Assembly: GCF_020171805.1 (NCBI RefSeq)
Contig: NZ_JAIVAF010000001.1
Coordinates: forward strand, 992,001-1,056,000
Source: Guptibacillus algicola
Lineage (GTDB): Bacteria; Bacillota; Bacilli; Bacillales; Guptibacillaceae
Direction of reading: 5' to 3'
DNA length: 64,000 nucleotides
Below, piece after piece: positions 11,987 to 21,185 of the stretch. Below the pieces are notes generated by a model, which was not told the origin of the DNA, searched no databases, and saw only the letters and a program-made list of their open reading frames with translations. Position 1 is the stretch's first letter. Each line of letters starts with the position of its first letter. The translations under genes and the position numbers were made by a program.

Positions 11987-13765
11987 TTAACGTTCACACG
12001 CATATGTTGAAATCGTGCCTCTAAGCCTTTGAGCCTCTTTGTATGTGCAACGATTGTGAACTACCTGTAGACCCGCATCAGCTGCTATTTGTGCAGCTTT
12101 TTCTGATACCACACCTTCTTGAAGCCAGAATAAACGTGGTTTCACCTCGGCAGCTTCTTTTGCGATCTCCACAGCTGCCTCAGGACTTCTAAATACCTGC
12201 ACAACATCTATATAATCTGGAACACTCTTTAAATTTGGGTAAGCTTTTTCACCTAGGATGTAGTCGGCCTTCGGATTGACAGGAATAATCTTGTATCCTA
12301 ACCTCTGCATTTTCCTAGCTAACCGATGACTTGGGCGGGATTCATTCCCACTAAGACCTACAACAGCAAGTGTTTTCTGTCTTTGGGTGTCAATTCCATT
12401 AATCTTCTCTTTCTGATAAGGACTTTGCAGGGCCCATTGAATCTCACCTTCATCATTGATGACGATACACGTGTCAGTTTCTAAACCAGTTGCTTTGCGG
12501 AGCGATTGATCTAAATCAAAAATCAAATCATCTGCACCCTCGACCCCTACAGAAAGGCGGATAAGCTCTTCTTTCACTCCCGCTCGTTGTAGCTGTTCTC
12601 TACTTAGCTGTTGATGAGTCGTACTCGCTGGATGAATAATCAGGCTTTTCGCATCGCCAACATTTGCAAGATGAGACCAAAGAGAGACATGATCGATAAG
12701 CTTCCGACCTGCTTCTTTTCCTCCTTTAATTCCAAAGTTAACGACTGCCCCGAAACCATTCGTTAGGATCTCTTTTGCATCGTTATAGGATGGATGAGTT
12801 GGTAAGCCTGGGTAACTCACCCAATCTACAGCAGGATGATCTTGCAAATAGATTGCTAGCTTACGTGCGTTTTCATTGTGCTTCTCTGCTCGAAGATGAA
12901 GCGTCTCAAGTCCTTGTAGTAGAAGAAATGCATTGAATGGGCTTAAGCAAGAACCAAAATCACGAAGCAGCTGAACGCGTAATTTTGTACTGAATGCGAG
13001 TGTCGCAAAATCAATCGCATAGCGAATTCCGTTGTAACTTTCATCTGGTTCAGTGAACGTAGGGAACTTTGGAGAATTCCAATCAAACCGCCCTCCATCG
13101 ACAACCACACCTCCAATCGATGTCCCGTGCCCTCCGATCCACTTTGTCGCAGAATGAACTACGATATCCGCACCTAACGTCAGTGGCTTACAAGCATAAG
13201 GCGTAGCAAACGTGTTATCGACAATCAATGGAATTCCTGCATCATGAGCAATCGCTGACACCTTTTCAACGTGGAGAACGGACAAACTAGGATTCCCAAT
13301 GATTTCTGCGAAAACTCCCTTTGTTTTACTAGTAATCGCTTCTCTGAAATTTTCTGGGTCAGTAGGATCGACGAATTTCACATTGATCCCGTACCTCGGG
13401 AGTGTCACGGCAAACAAATTATAAGTTCCTCCGTATAAGTTTGAAGCCGCTACAATCTCGTCTCCGGCACTTGCAATATTCAAAATCGAAAGTGCAATCG
13501 CCGCCTGCCCAGAAGATGTTGCAACGGCTGCCACACCTTCTTCAAGAAGAGCCATACGCTTCTCAAAAACATCTACAGTTGGATTTCCAATCCTTGAATA
13601 AATATTGCCTGGTTCATCAAGAGAAAACAGTCTCTCCGCGTGCTCGCTATCATGGAACACATACGAACTCGTTTGATAAATCGGTACTGCTCTTGATCCT
13701 GTTGTAGGATCTGGTGATTGGCCACCGTGAAGCGATAGTGTGTCGAACTGATATTGTTGTGTCAT
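11987..13765 (-). CDS. O-acetylhomoserine sulfhydrylase-like enzyme fused to a CoA-binding domain
   Basis: Residues 1 to about 430 are a Cys/Met-metabolism PLP enzyme of the MetY type, with the PLP lysine near residue 208 in VVHSATKW. It should make homocysteine from O-acetylhomoserine and sulfide. Residues 463-592 form a CoA_binding_2 (YccU-like) Rossmann domain beginning [11 protein letters not shown]. The ATG at 13765 has GGAGGA upstream, and the longer reading starts inside the riboswitch terminator. The gene follows its own S-box. It is a diverged paralogue of the adjacent metY. The fused domain might sense or channel acetyl-CoA/CoA, an inference; similar fusions are known in Bacillaceae. 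Confidence 0.88.
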   Translation of the reverse strand: MTQQYQFDTLSLHGGQSPDPTTGSRAVPIYQTSSYVFHDSEHAERLFSLDEPGNIYSRIGNPTVDVFEKRMALLEEGVAAVATSSGQAAIALSILNIASAGDEIVAASNLYGGTYNLFAVTLPRYGINVKFVDPTDPENFREAITSKTKGVFAEIIGNPSLSVLHVEKVSAIAHDAGIPLIVDNTFATPYACKPLTLGADIVVHSATKWIGGHGTSIGGVVVDGGRFDWNSPKFPTFTEPDESYNGIRYAIDFATLAFSTKLRVQLLRDFGSCLSPFNAFLLLQGLETLHLRAEKHNENARKLAIYLQDHPAVDWVSYPGLPTHPSYNDAKEILTNGFGAVVNFGIKGGKEAGRKLIDHVSLWSHLANVGDAKSLIIHPASTTHQQLSREQLQRAGVKEELIRLSVGVEGADDLIFDLDQSLRKATGLETDTCIVINDEGEIQWALQSPYQKEKINGIDTQRQKTLAVVGLSGNESRPSHRLARKMQRLGYKIIPVNPKADYILGEKAYPNLKSVPDYIDVVQVFRSPEAAVEIAKEAAEVKPRLFWLQEGVVSEKAAQIAADAGLQVVHNRCTYKEAQRLRGTISTYACER

Positions 13766-13799
13766 CATGATTCCTCCAGTAATTGTTGTATAGGTAATA

Positions 13800-13950
13800 A
13801 AAAATGCCCTCTTCAATAAGAAGAGGGCATTCGCCTCCTCTTATCTCTCAGAATAGTAGCTATTCTGCTGGAAGTAGCACCTTTTTAAGCGGATTGCTTA
13901 AAGGTTGCCGGGCATCATCGGGCCAGTCCCTCTGCCTCTCTTGATAAGAG
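13800..13950 (-). promoter_or_regulatory. S-box (SAM-I) riboswitch with terminator, internal to the operon
   Basis: The minus strand shows the classic SAM-I core: outer stem CTCTTATC (13950-13943) with GATAAGAG (13845-13838), then GAGGGACTGGCCCGATGA and CCCGGCAACC, and a 3' arm GAGAGATAAGAG. It ends in a terminator, ATGCCCTCTT/AAGAGGGCAT plus Ts (13831-13800). It lies only 28 bp after the metY stop, so it can cut off read-through from metXY as well as any local transcript. No clear promoter was found in the gap. Confidence 0.95.
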
Positions 13951-13978
13951 TGATCTATTTAGTTTTGGATGGTTTCTG

Positions 13979-15277
13979 TTATACGCTAGCTTCTATTCTT
14001 GCTTTTGAAATGGCCTGATCCAAATCTTCGATGAGATCATCGATATGTTCAATTCCTACAGACAATCGAATCAAATCATCTTTAACACCAGAGGCTGTTA
14101 ATTCTTCTGCACTAAGCTGCTGATGTGTCGTGCTTGCAGGATGAATAATCAAGCTTTTTGCATCGCCAACATTTGCTACATGGGACCACAGATTCACTGA
14201 ATTAATAATACCTGCACCAGTTTCACGTCCCCCTTTGATTCCAAATACGACTACTGATCCTGCTCCTTTCGGTAAATATTTCTCTGCAAGGGGCTTTGAA
14301 GGATGGTTTTCGTCTTCAGGATAGCTTACCCACTCAACCGCAGGATTTTCTTTCAAATAGGATACGATTTTACGTGTATTCTGAACGTGTTCCTTCATCC
14401 GAACGTGAAGTGTTTCAATTCCTAGAGCGATTTGGAAAGCGTTAAAAGGACTTAGTGATGCACCAGTATCTCGCAATAGTTGAACACGCGCTTTGATGAT
14501 GAAAGCTGCTTCAGGAAGTGCTTCAGCATATACGATGTTGTGATAAGAAGGATCTGGTTCAATGAAACCTGGAAACTTCGATGAGTTCCAATCGAACTTA
14601 CCACTATCCACAATTAGGCCTCCCATCGTTGAGCCGTTCCCACCAAGCCATTTTGTCGCAGAGTGTACTACGATATCAGCACCATGTTCGATTGGCCTGC
14701 ACAAATAAGGGGTGGCAAATGTATTGTCGACGATTAATGGAATTCCAGCATCATGAGCGATTTCTGCTACTTTCTCTATATCGAGGACGTGAAGTCCAGG
14801 ATTCCCGATCGTTTCAGCGAAAATCGCCTTCGTATTCGGGGTAATGGCTTTTCGAAACGATTCCGGATCTTTCGGATCAACAAAGTTGGTTTTAATGCCG
14901 TATTTAGGAAGGGTTGTAGAGAATAGGTTGTATGTCCCGCCATATAAAGTAGAAGCTGATACAATTTCATCTCCACTATTGGCGATATTCAAGATTGCAT
15001 TTGTGATAGCAGCCATGCCGCTCGCAAGTCCAAGAGCTCCAATTCCACCCTCGAGCTCAGCAACACGTTCTTCAAGGGTACCAACAGTTGGATTACCGAT
15101 CCGTGAATAGATAAATCCTTCCTCTCTTAATCCAAACAAATCAGCTGCATGATCTGTGCTATTAAATTTATAAGCATTCGATTGATAGATCGGTAATGCT
15201 CTTGCTCCTGTAGCAGGGTCAGCCTGCAATCCACCATGAATTCCAATTGTTTCTAAGTTATAACGTTTCTCTGCCAT
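13979..15277 (-). CDS. metY: O-acetylhomoserine aminocarboxypropyltransferase (sulfhydrylase) MetY
   Basis: PLP enzyme that replaces the acetyl group of O-acetylhomoserine with sulfide, giving homocysteine and acetate. The 432-residue length and the motifs THE family shares are present: [20 protein letters not shown], the LYGGTYNLF region and the PLP lysine near residue 209 (HSATKWLGG). It lies 15 bp after metX, the enzyme that makes its substrate, and before a second S-box. It could also act with methanethiol. Confidence 0.94.
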   Translation of the reverse strand: MAEKRYNLETIGIHGGLQADPATGARALPIYQSNAYKFNSTDHAADLFGLREEGFIYSRIGNPTVGTLEERVAELEGGIGALGLASGMAAITNAILNIANSGDEIVSASTLYGGTYNLFSTTLPKYGIKTNFVDPKDPESFRKAITPNTKAIFAETIGNPGLHVLDIEKVAEIAHDAGIPLIVDNTFATPYLCRPIEHGADIVVHSATKWLGGNGSTMGGLIVDSGKFDWNSSKFPGFIEPDPSYHNIVYAEALPEAAFIIKARVQLLRDTGASLSPFNAFQIALGIETLHVRMKEHVQNTRKIVSYLKENPAVEWVSYPEDENHPSKPLAEKYLPKGAGSVVVFGIKGGRETGAGIINSVNLWSHVANVGDAKSLIIHPASTTHQQLSAEELTASGVKDDLIRLSVGIEHIDDLIEDLDQAISKARIEASV

Positions 15278-15292
15278 CTCTTATCCACTCCT

Positions 15293-16390
15293 TCAAATTT
15301 TTGATGGTTCTTTTAATCGCTCTTTAATTAATGGACCCCATTTTTCAAATTCTACAAGGAATCCATCATGACCATATTTTGTATCGACGATATAGAATTG
15401 TGCCATGCTCTCAAGGTTAAATACGTTTTCAAGATCCTTTGGCGGGTATATTAAATCACCCTTAAAACTAATCGCTAAAACATTTGCTTTAATCTTTTTG
15501 ATGGGTGAAGTGCCATCCCTACCTCTAGTGATATCATGATGATCCATTGCTTTTAATAAGTACAAGTAGCTGTTAGCATCAAACCTTCCAACAAGCTTTT
15601 GCCCCTGGTATTTAAGGTATGATTCAACGTCGTAGGCAGCCTCTGTATGCTGATCTTCAGGTTTTCCAATCACCTTCCTGCCAAATTTCTTTTGAAACAT
15701 TTCATCTGTTCGATACGATATCATTCCGATCATACGCGCTGTAGCTAGGCCTGCAGCTGGTGGGTGGGCATGATCGTAATAGCCCCCTCTCCATTCAGGG
15801 TCTTTCGTTATCGCGTGTCTCGATATTGCGTTATATGCAATTCCGTATGCGCTTAAAGATGGTGTCACTGCTAATGGTACGAGGTGCTCCATGATATCTG
15901 GATAAAGGATTCCCCACTCGAGAACCTGCATTCCTCCAAGTGATCCACCAATGACTGCGTGAAGGCGGTCAATGCCAAGAGCTTCAAGCGCTCTCTTTTG
16001 AGAATGGACCATATCTCTCACACTTACGAAAGGAAAATCTGCCTGATAAGGACGGTTCCTACTCGGATCAAGTGATAATGGACCAGTCGAACCATTGCAT
16101 CCACCTAGAACATTGAATGTGATGACCTGGAATTCCGAAGTATCTACAAATTTGCGATGACCGATAAGGCCTTCCCACCACCCATCCTCGCTTCTTCCAA
16201 CCGTATATTGATTCCCTGTTAGTGCATGACAGACTAAAATGACTGGCGCTTCTTTCGGTCCAACTCGTTCATAAGCAAGCTCAACTTCTTCAAGTACTTT
16301 TCCTGATTCGAGAACGAACGAGCCAATGGAGACCCTTTGGTCTTCGTAATTCGTCTCTCTTTCCAACTCACGATCACTCCCATCACGCAT
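15293..16390 (-). CDS. metX: Homoserine O-acetyltransferase MetX
   Basis: Alpha/beta-hydrolase that transfers acetyl from acetyl-CoA to homoserine. The nucleophile elbow GGSLGGMQ puts the catalytic serine near residue 150. Later SFKGDLIYPP supplies the Asp and YGHDGFL the His. The first gene of the operon after the S-box. The start is uncertain: ATG at 16390 lacks a ribosome site, while the in-frame TTG at 16366 is preceded by GGGAGTGATC about ten bases away. The first 8 residues may therefore not be translated. Confidence 0.93.
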   Translation of the reverse strand: MRDGSDRELERETNYEDQRVSIGSFVLESGKVLEEVELAYERVGPKEAPVILVCHALTGNQYTVGRSEDGWWEGLIGHRKFVDTSEFQVITFNVLGGCNGSTGPLSLDPSRNRPYQADFPFVSVRDMVHSQKRALEALGIDRLHAVIGGSLGGMQVLEWGILYPDIMEHLVPLAVTPSLSAYGIAYNAISRHAITKDPEWRGGYYDHAHPPAAGLATARMIGMISYRTDEMFQKKFGRKVIGKPEDQHTEAAYDVESYLKYQGQKLVGRFDANSYLYLLKAMDHHDITRGRDGTSPIKKIKANVLAISFKGDLIYPPKDLENVFNLESMAQFYIVDTKYGHDGFLVEFEKWGPLIKERLKEPSKI

Positions 16391-16424
16391 TACCAATTTC
16401 AGATGTTTATAGTTTATACCAAAT

Positions 16425-16582
16425 AAAAAAGCCTCTCTGAAAGACAGAGAGGCACGATTATATAAAATCAGCTCTGCTTATCTTCCAGGAATAATCCTGC
16501 AGGAATTGGCACCTTTTCAAACCATAATGGTTTGACGGTTGCCGGGCTTCATCGGGCCAGTCCCTCCGCCACTCTAGATAAG
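16425..16582 (-). promoter_or_regulatory. S-box (SAM-I) riboswitch with terminator before metX
   Basis: Minus-strand SAM-I core: CTTATCT (16582-16576) pairing with AGATAAG (16483-16477), GGAGGGACTGGCCCGATGA, then GCCCGGCAACC. The terminator is GCCTCTCT-GTCTTTC-AGAGAGGC with six Ts (16453-16425). SAM binding should end transcription before metX. Confidence 0.96.
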
Positions 16583-16615
16583 TACGAATATTCAATTACT
16601 TTGTGATTGAGTATT

Positions 16616-16644
16616 ATTTTAGCAAGGCAATGCATTAGTGTCAA
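16616..16644 (-). promoter_or_regulatory. SigA promoter of the methionine operon
   Basis: Perfect -35 TTGACA (16644-16639), 17-bp spacer and -10 TAAAAT (16621-16616) on the minus strand. Transcription would start about 30 bp before the first paired S-box base. Confidence 0.8.
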
Positions 16645-16750
16645 ACTTTTTTTTGAAAGTTTATACAAATTCACTATACACACAAAACGGTTTGATTAGA
16701 ACGAGAATTTTGATAAGGTTACCATAACAATATTCGAAAGGAGACTTTTT

Positions 16751-17170
16751 GTGAAAGCACCTACGTTTTCTTTACAAGAGGTCCGTAGTGATAAAAAATA
16801 TTCTTTAAATGATTATTTAGGGCAGCCCGTTATGCTTACCTTTTGGGCATCGTGGTGTCCTGATTGTATGAAGGACCTACCTACGAAAGGACAATTTTAT
16901 GAACACGCCGACTTAGAAAAACTTGCATTTCTTACAATCAATGTGACTGGGCGAGAACGTTCAGAAGAAGCCGGCAAACAATTTGCAATCAAAAACGACC
17001 TCCCTTTTCCGGTACTAAAGGACGAAGGAAGAGAGACATATGATCAATATGGCTGTAGTGGTGTTCCTACAACGGTACTTCTAGATAAAGAACACAATAT
17101 TGTAGAGACCTTCGGAGATCAGGCATCATTCATGGACATCGTCAAAGTGCTCCCTACAATCATGCTTTAA
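16751..17170 (+). CDS. TlpA/ResA-like thiol-disulfide oxidoreductase
   Basis: Thioredoxin-fold protein of 139 residues with the redox pair C36-PD-C39 in FWASWCPDC and the cis-proline region GVPTTVLLD. There is no signal peptide or membrane anchor, so unlike ResA it should act in the cytoplasm. The GTG start follows GAAAGGAG. It stands alone between the divergent methionine operon and the convergent rsgI gene. It could be a peroxiredoxin-like (AhpC/TSA) reductase or a general disulfide reductase. The partner is unknown. Confidence 0.85.
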   Translation: MKAPTFSLQEVRSDKKYSLNDYLGQPVMLTFWASWCPDCMKDLPTKGQFYEHADLEKLAFLTINVTGRERSEEAGKQFAIKNDLPFPVLKDEGRETYDQYGCSGVPTTVLLDKEHNIVETFGDQASFMDIVKVLPTIML

Positions 17171-17188
17171 AACTATAAGACACAACGA

Positions 17189-17219
17189 AAAAAGCCAGGG
17201 AAATCCCCTGGCTTTTCTT
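17189..17219. terminator. Bidirectional terminator between the TlpA-like gene and rsgI
   Basis: AAAAGCCAGGGGA/TCCCCTGGCTTTT-type hairpin with A and T runs on both sides. It can serve the plus-strand thioredoxin gene and the minus-strand sigI-rsgI operon. Confidence 0.85.
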
Positions 17220-17272
17220 TAATAATATAAAATAATAGCGTTAATCTTTTTGAATAAGAGTAAAACTCTCTC

Positions 17273-18586
17273 TTAATCGTCTTCTTGCTCTTCGCGATCT
17301 TCATCATCTTTCGAATGCCTGTCGTGTTTACCTTCGTGCTTTTCCTCATGCTTATCTTCGCGTTTGTCTTTACGATCATCTTTGTCTTTGTCTTTCTCAT
17401 CTTTCTCGTCATCATGATCTTCTTTCTCTCTCTCATCATCATGTTCTTTTCGATCTTCATCGTTATCCTTTTTGTGATCTTCCTTCGAGGAACGATTGTT
17501 TTTGTTATCTTTCTCTTCTTTTTTTCTATCTTTTTTTTCTATAGACGTTTCCTTAGGTTCAGAAACCTTTTTCGTTTCAACAGTTTTGTCACTAGTTTGC
17601 TGAGTTGAGAATTGTCCATTATCAGATAGCTTACCGATTGAATCTTTTTCTTCTTTTACGACCGGATCAAGGTCCTGTTTACTTTGTACTTTTTTTTTCT
17701 CATCAGATTCACTGGAAACAGCTTTGCTGGATTTATCATTAAGCTGAGTGATCTTATTTTCTAAGTTGTTCGTTTCATTTTTGATAGGTTCGGCTTCATT
17801 CTCTTCAGAAGTAGTATCTTCCGAAGCAGTTGCGCGATTGTTAAGTGCATCCAACTTCTTAATAGAGAGGTTACGTGCATCCTCAAGAGTAATCGCAACT
17901 CCACGATCTTGTGCAGCTAAATACGTCATGTATTTTCCAGGAGACACGCCTTTTTCAATTGCTTTATTCCGCGTTTGATAATCGGCATGTAAAATAGTCG
18001 TAATGGCAACAGCTTGTTTTGTAAGAACTTCGTTTTGTTTCAAACTATTAATCGTTACTTCTAGTTTATTTTTGATTTCCTGATAGCGACTGTTTTTTTC
18101 AACATTACTCGCTACGATAAGAAGCTGTCCTTGGTCCATTAGGTACCCATTCTCTTCGAGTTTTGAAACAAGGACATTCGCAAATTCAGCGAGCGGCATA
18201 TTCTTTGTTGTATGATCTAAATTCAACCCTTCACCGTCCGAATTCCATGCTTGATACTGTACAACTTCAAGATCGGAGTTGATTCCCACCTCGATACTTG
18301 GATTGATGTCGAAGCTAACATAAGCAGCAACTGCATCGTTATTCGGGACAGGAATGACACTCGCCACAATGACAAAAAGCATGATGATCGATGCCATTCC
18401 TGCCATAGTTGGCATAGAGGGGATAAAGTAACCTTTTCTATTTTTCTGAGGTTTTTGTGCAAGTTTAATTTCAGAGCCAATTGATAGATTATGATTTCGT
18501 TTAAGATAGATTGTTGTAAATTCACCATCGGGTGTCAGGACTACGGCTTTTCTGCCTCGTATCTCCATAATAACCCCGTTTTTCAT
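17273..18586 (-). CDS. rsgI: Anti-sigma-I factor RsgI
   Basis: Membrane anti-sigma factor that holds SigI inactive. The N-terminal cytoplasmic RsgI domain spans about residues 1-50, with the sequence VVLTPDGEFTTI. A single transmembrane helix follows at about 59-81, then an extracellular part with the conserved AYVSFDINPSIEVGIN segment. From about residue 260 the protein becomes low-complexity, rich in Lys, Glu and Asp, with many short EKD/DDE runs to the end. That is longer and more charged than the 381-residue B. subtilis RsgI. It sits 20 bp after sigI, the standard pair. The acidic tail could be a cell-wall sensor or spacer (inference). Confidence 0.93.
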   Translation of the reverse strand: MKNGVIMEIRGRKAVVLTPDGEFTTIYLKRNHNLSIGSEIKLAQKPQKNRKGYFIPSMPTMAGMASIIMLFVIVASVIPVPNNDAVAAYVSFDINPSIEVGINSDLEVVQYQAWNSDGEGLNLDHTTKNMPLAEFANVLVSKLEENGYLMDQGQLLIVASNVEKNSRYQEIKNKLEVTINSLKQNEVLTKQAVAITTILHADYQTRNKAIEKGVSPGKYMTYLAAQDRGVAITLEDARNLSIKKLDALNNRATASEDTTSEENEAEPIKNETNNLENKITQLNDKSSKAVSSESDEKKKVQSKQDLDPVVKEEKDSIGKLSDNGQFSTQQTSDKTVETKKVSEPKETSIEKKDRKKEEKDNKNNRSSKEDHKKDNDEDRKEHDDEREKEDHDDEKDEKDKDKDDRKDKREDKHEEKHEGKHDRHSKDDEDREEQEDD

Positions 18587-18606
18587 CCCCTGGCCCCCTC
18601 GTTCAG

Positions 18607-19362
18607 TTACTGTATATAAGATTTCAGCGCATTAAAACCTCCCAGATAAATTAATGCAACTGCTATTATATACTTTCGATTACGTTCGATCGTTTTCCGA
18701 CTGCAAGAAACAAGAGATAGCAAATCTTTTATTGGGAGCTGTTTCTTTTCAAGTAGATAACTCGATAATGTTGAATCCTCCGCAATGAGTTTTGCTATCA
18801 ATTTAGCATTATCTCTTGCATCGATGTGTTTCGGACAATTCTTACTCAACACCTTGAACGTGATGCTGAATTTCTGCAGTAATTGCTCGTATTCTTCGAT
18901 TTCGTACATTCTTACTTCTCGTTGTTTATCCATTTCATAGACGTCAAGAGCTGCCTTCTGTTCTGCAAAGCTATCTTCTAATCTACCTTCTTCGTCCAAC
19001 TCTTCTGGCTCTAAATAGATGTACTTATTTTGACGTGCTTCTTTACGGATATAATCGATTACGCGTCGACGGATAACCATATCTGCGAATGTAAGAAAAC
19101 GACTACCTTGTCCTCTTTGATATTGATCCATCGCTTCATTAAAAGCTGATAAACCAATACTAAATTCGTCCATCATTTGATTAATGTATCGATTGCAGAC
19201 TTTTGACGTGATTTTCTTAATAAATGGTTGATAGTCTTCTAAAAGCTTATTTCGTAAAAACTCGTCACCGTTTTGAATTCTATCAATTTTATCCTCTAAT
19301 GTAACATTGTCTTTTTTGTTTTTATATTTTCCTATTCTTGTGCTGATTGAAATGGTTGTCAT
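18607..19362 (-). CDS. sigI: RNA polymerase sigma factor SigI
   Basis: Sigma-70-related factor for heat and envelope stress genes. The motifs DEFSIGLSAFNEAM, RRRVIDYIRKEAR and the C-terminal SCSRKTIERNRKYIIA correspond closely to B. subtilis SigI. The ATG at 19362 has GAGAGG eight bases upstream and gives 251 residues, the length of the B. subtilis protein. The GTG at 19371 is inside the ribosome site. Co-transcribed with rsgI, which controls it. Confidence 0.95.
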   Translation of the reverse strand: MTTISISTRIGKYKNKKDNVTLEDKIDRIQNGDEFLRNKLLEDYQPFIKKITSKVCNRYINQMMDEFSIGLSAFNEAMDQYQRGQGSRFLTFADMVIRRRVIDYIRKEARQNKYIYLEPEELDEEGRLEDSFAEQKAALDVYEMDKQREVRMYEIEEYEQLLQKFSITFKVLSKNCPKHIDARDNAKLIAKLIAEDSTLSSYLLEKKQLPIKDLLSLVSCSRKTIERNRKYIIAVALIYLGGFNALKSYIQ

Positions 19363-19371
19363 GTCATACAC

Positions 19372-19706
19372 CTCTCATCTTGCAGTCAATTTAGCATTGA
19401 TCGCTTATTAGGTTTTTTTCTTAGATGTCTGTTATTTAAAAATTAAAAAAGAATGCAAAATAAAAATTCGCCCCCATACGATGGATTCGAATGGCGACTC
19501 TCTATTCATTTATACCACTCAATCAGCTGCAACGAAAATACAATTTAATGACAATGTTACTGTTTCTTTACTGTCTGATATCATAATTTATCATTATTAA
19601 TATTGCACAATTTTCAACAAATTTTCAACGCCTCAAACCCTTGTTAGAATACGCTTTTTAAGAAACGTAAACTGTGGTGGATTTGGTCAGTATTCATCAA
19701 ATAAAT
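19372..19706. other. AT-rich intergenic region upstream of sigI
   Basis: No gene of convincing length on either strand. No clear SigA promoter for sigI could be settled. On the plus strand there is a CCCCC-N12-CGAA arrangement at 19471-19491 like a SigI promoter, but it points away from sigI. Confidence 0.5.
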
Positions 19707-20024
19707 TTAGTCCTCTTTATACTTATGTAATAAAGAATTTAGGCGGACGACTGATTCAATTGCGAAAATGGTTTCGACCTCTTGTCCATTTTTAAAGATT
19801 GTAAGTGCAGGAACACTTTGTATCGTGAGCTTCTCGGCTAGTTTTGGGAAATAATTCAAATTCACTTTGTACGTGTGTTCCTTTAAGTCGTTAGCTTCAC
19901 TAGCGATTCCCAACATTCGTTCTGCAATTTTGCATGTCGAACAAAAAGGCGTATAAAAAAAGAGCACCGACATTGATTCTTGATGGGCTCTCTCAATCTC
20001 AACCTCCTTGTTTAATTCTATCAT
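19707..20024 (-). CDS. yusE: YusE-like thioredoxin-family protein
   Basis: Cytoplasmic thioredoxin-fold protein of 105 residues with redox cysteines C28-ST-C31 (FYTPFCSTC) and the cis-Pro motif SVPALTIFKNG. The ATG start has AAGGAG nine bases upstream. It opens the yusE-yusF-yusG-gcvH-yusI block, whose order matches B. subtilis. Substrates are unknown. Confidence 0.88.
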   Translation of the reverse strand: MIELNKEVEIERAHQESMSVLFFYTPFCSTCKIAERMLGIASEANDLKEHTYKVNLNYFPKLAEKLTIQSVPALTIFKNGQEVETIFAIESVVRLNSLLHKYKED

Positions 20025-20103
20025 ATGTGTATACTCCTTCAGTTATATACCCGAAGAGGAAGCTTAGCGAGCTTCTTCTTCGGAAAAGATACTTATTTAT
20101 TTT

Positions 20104-20433
20104 TTATACAGGCATTACTTTAAACTTCGCTGCTCGTAGAATGCGTTTTAAATAATTTAATGGTGTTTCTGCTACTTCTCGATGCAGCATCGTAATATAC
20201 AAATGTTCCGCATGAGGAATTTCTTGTTTCAATTGTCTTCGTAGTTTTTCACCAGCATCGTCCGCATCTACGAGTACATATACATCCTTTTCTATCAACT
20301 CTTCACTTAGTTCTTCGAGTCGGTCAAAGCTAATCGTACCGTACGTACAAATGATATCTACTGGCTCATCTAGAATTCTAAGTAGCTGATCCCGATCCGT
20401 CTTACCTTCTACAATAATCACTTTATCATGCAT
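20104..20433 (-). CDS. yusF: YusF-like Toprim-domain protein
   Basis: Small stand-alone Toprim protein of 109 residues. The catalytic-type glutamate is in VIIVEGKTDR (E9) and the DxD pair in VDADDAG (D56, D58), both needed for metal-dependent nucleotidyl transfer in the family. The ATG at 20433 follows GGAG, and the longer start at 20448 lacks a site. Related small Toprim proteins include RNase M5. Its own role is not established, but RNA or DNA processing is the likely class. Confidence 0.85.
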   Translation of the reverse strand: MHDKVIIVEGKTDRDQLLRILDEPVDIICTYGTISFDRLEELSEELIEKDVYVLVDADDAGEKLRRQLKQEIPHAEHLYITMLHREVAETPLNYLKRILRAAKFKVMPV

Positions 20434-20528
20434 GGCGCAACTCTCCATTCAAGCTGTCGTCTCTACTGCGTTTACTATAGTATATGGATAAGAAGGCATA
20501 TCGTTTCACTTTCTATAAAGTATTCTAC

Positions 20529-21047
20529 CTAGTCGTCAAAACGCTCATCTTCTGAAGACGGAATTCTTGTTGAATTGCCGTGCTCCTCTTGCAGGTCATC
20601 CACTGTGCGAATTCGGTCATCTTCCCTTTCGCCGCCTGTAGCAAACGAAGCCTCAGTTTCTGTTCGATTCCCCTCTTTTCGATCTTCAAGTCGATCTTGC
20701 GCTTCTTTCGTGCGGATCGCATATGGAATAGCTTCTAGACGCTCTCGATCAATTTCTTCTCCAGTATCTACACATATACCGTATTTTCCTTCACGAATAC
20801 GATCTAGTGCAGTATTGATTAATTCTAAACGCTCTCTCGCCGCGTCCTCGATTGTAATATCTTTTTCTCGTTCATCCAACTCTGTTGCAAGGTCAGCAAA
20901 ATGGTTATCATATGAAGTTAGATCCCCCGTTTCCTCAGAAAGCCCATTGTTTTCATTATGCTCGGCTTCACCATTCTCTAATATTTCCTTTTTCTGCATA
21001 ATAAGGGTTTTTTTAAATCCCTGTATTTCTTGATTCGACAAAGTCAT
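20529..21047 (-). CDS. TraR/DksA-type protein (YteA/YocK-like) lacking the zinc cysteines
   Basis: 172 residues: an N-terminal coiled-coil half with the family pattern NHFADLATELDEREKD, then the DksA core GKYGICVDTGEEIDRERLEAIPYA. In relatives the core has CxxC and a second CxxC. Here C92 is the only cysteine, and the other three positions are Thr, Thr and Ala-type residues, so no zinc finger can form. An Arg/Glu-rich tail follows. The ATG at 21047 follows GGAGGG. B. subtilis YteA/YocK are general-stress proteins, but function here is unknown. Confidence 0.82.
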   Translation of the reverse strand: MTLSNQEIQGFKKTLIMQKKEILENGEAEHNENNGLSEETGDLTSYDNHFADLATELDEREKDITIEDAARERLELINTALDRIREGKYGICVDTGEEIDRERLEAIPYAIRTKEAQDRLEDRKEGNRTETEASFATGGEREDDRIRTVDDLQEEHGNSTRIPSSEDERFDD

Positions 21048-21185
21048 ATTTTTTCCCTCCAAAGGTTCTTTTTCTTTTCCATAATTTAATTTCCTGTTAA
21101 TTGATTACGTTAAACCAACCATTGGGTTTTATTATGTCCATTAAGTGGAAAGCAATGGATAAGACATTAAATAGGAGTGAGTATA

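Noticed and set aside
13769-13816. Upstream extension of the MetY-CoA-binding fusion
   Set aside because: It starts inside the S-box terminator. The GGAGGA site points to 13765.
17173-17460. 95-codon minus-strand ORF rich in Lys and Met
   Set aside because: A frame shadow of the repetitive GAA/GAT/AAA codons of the RsgI tail, with no ribosome site.
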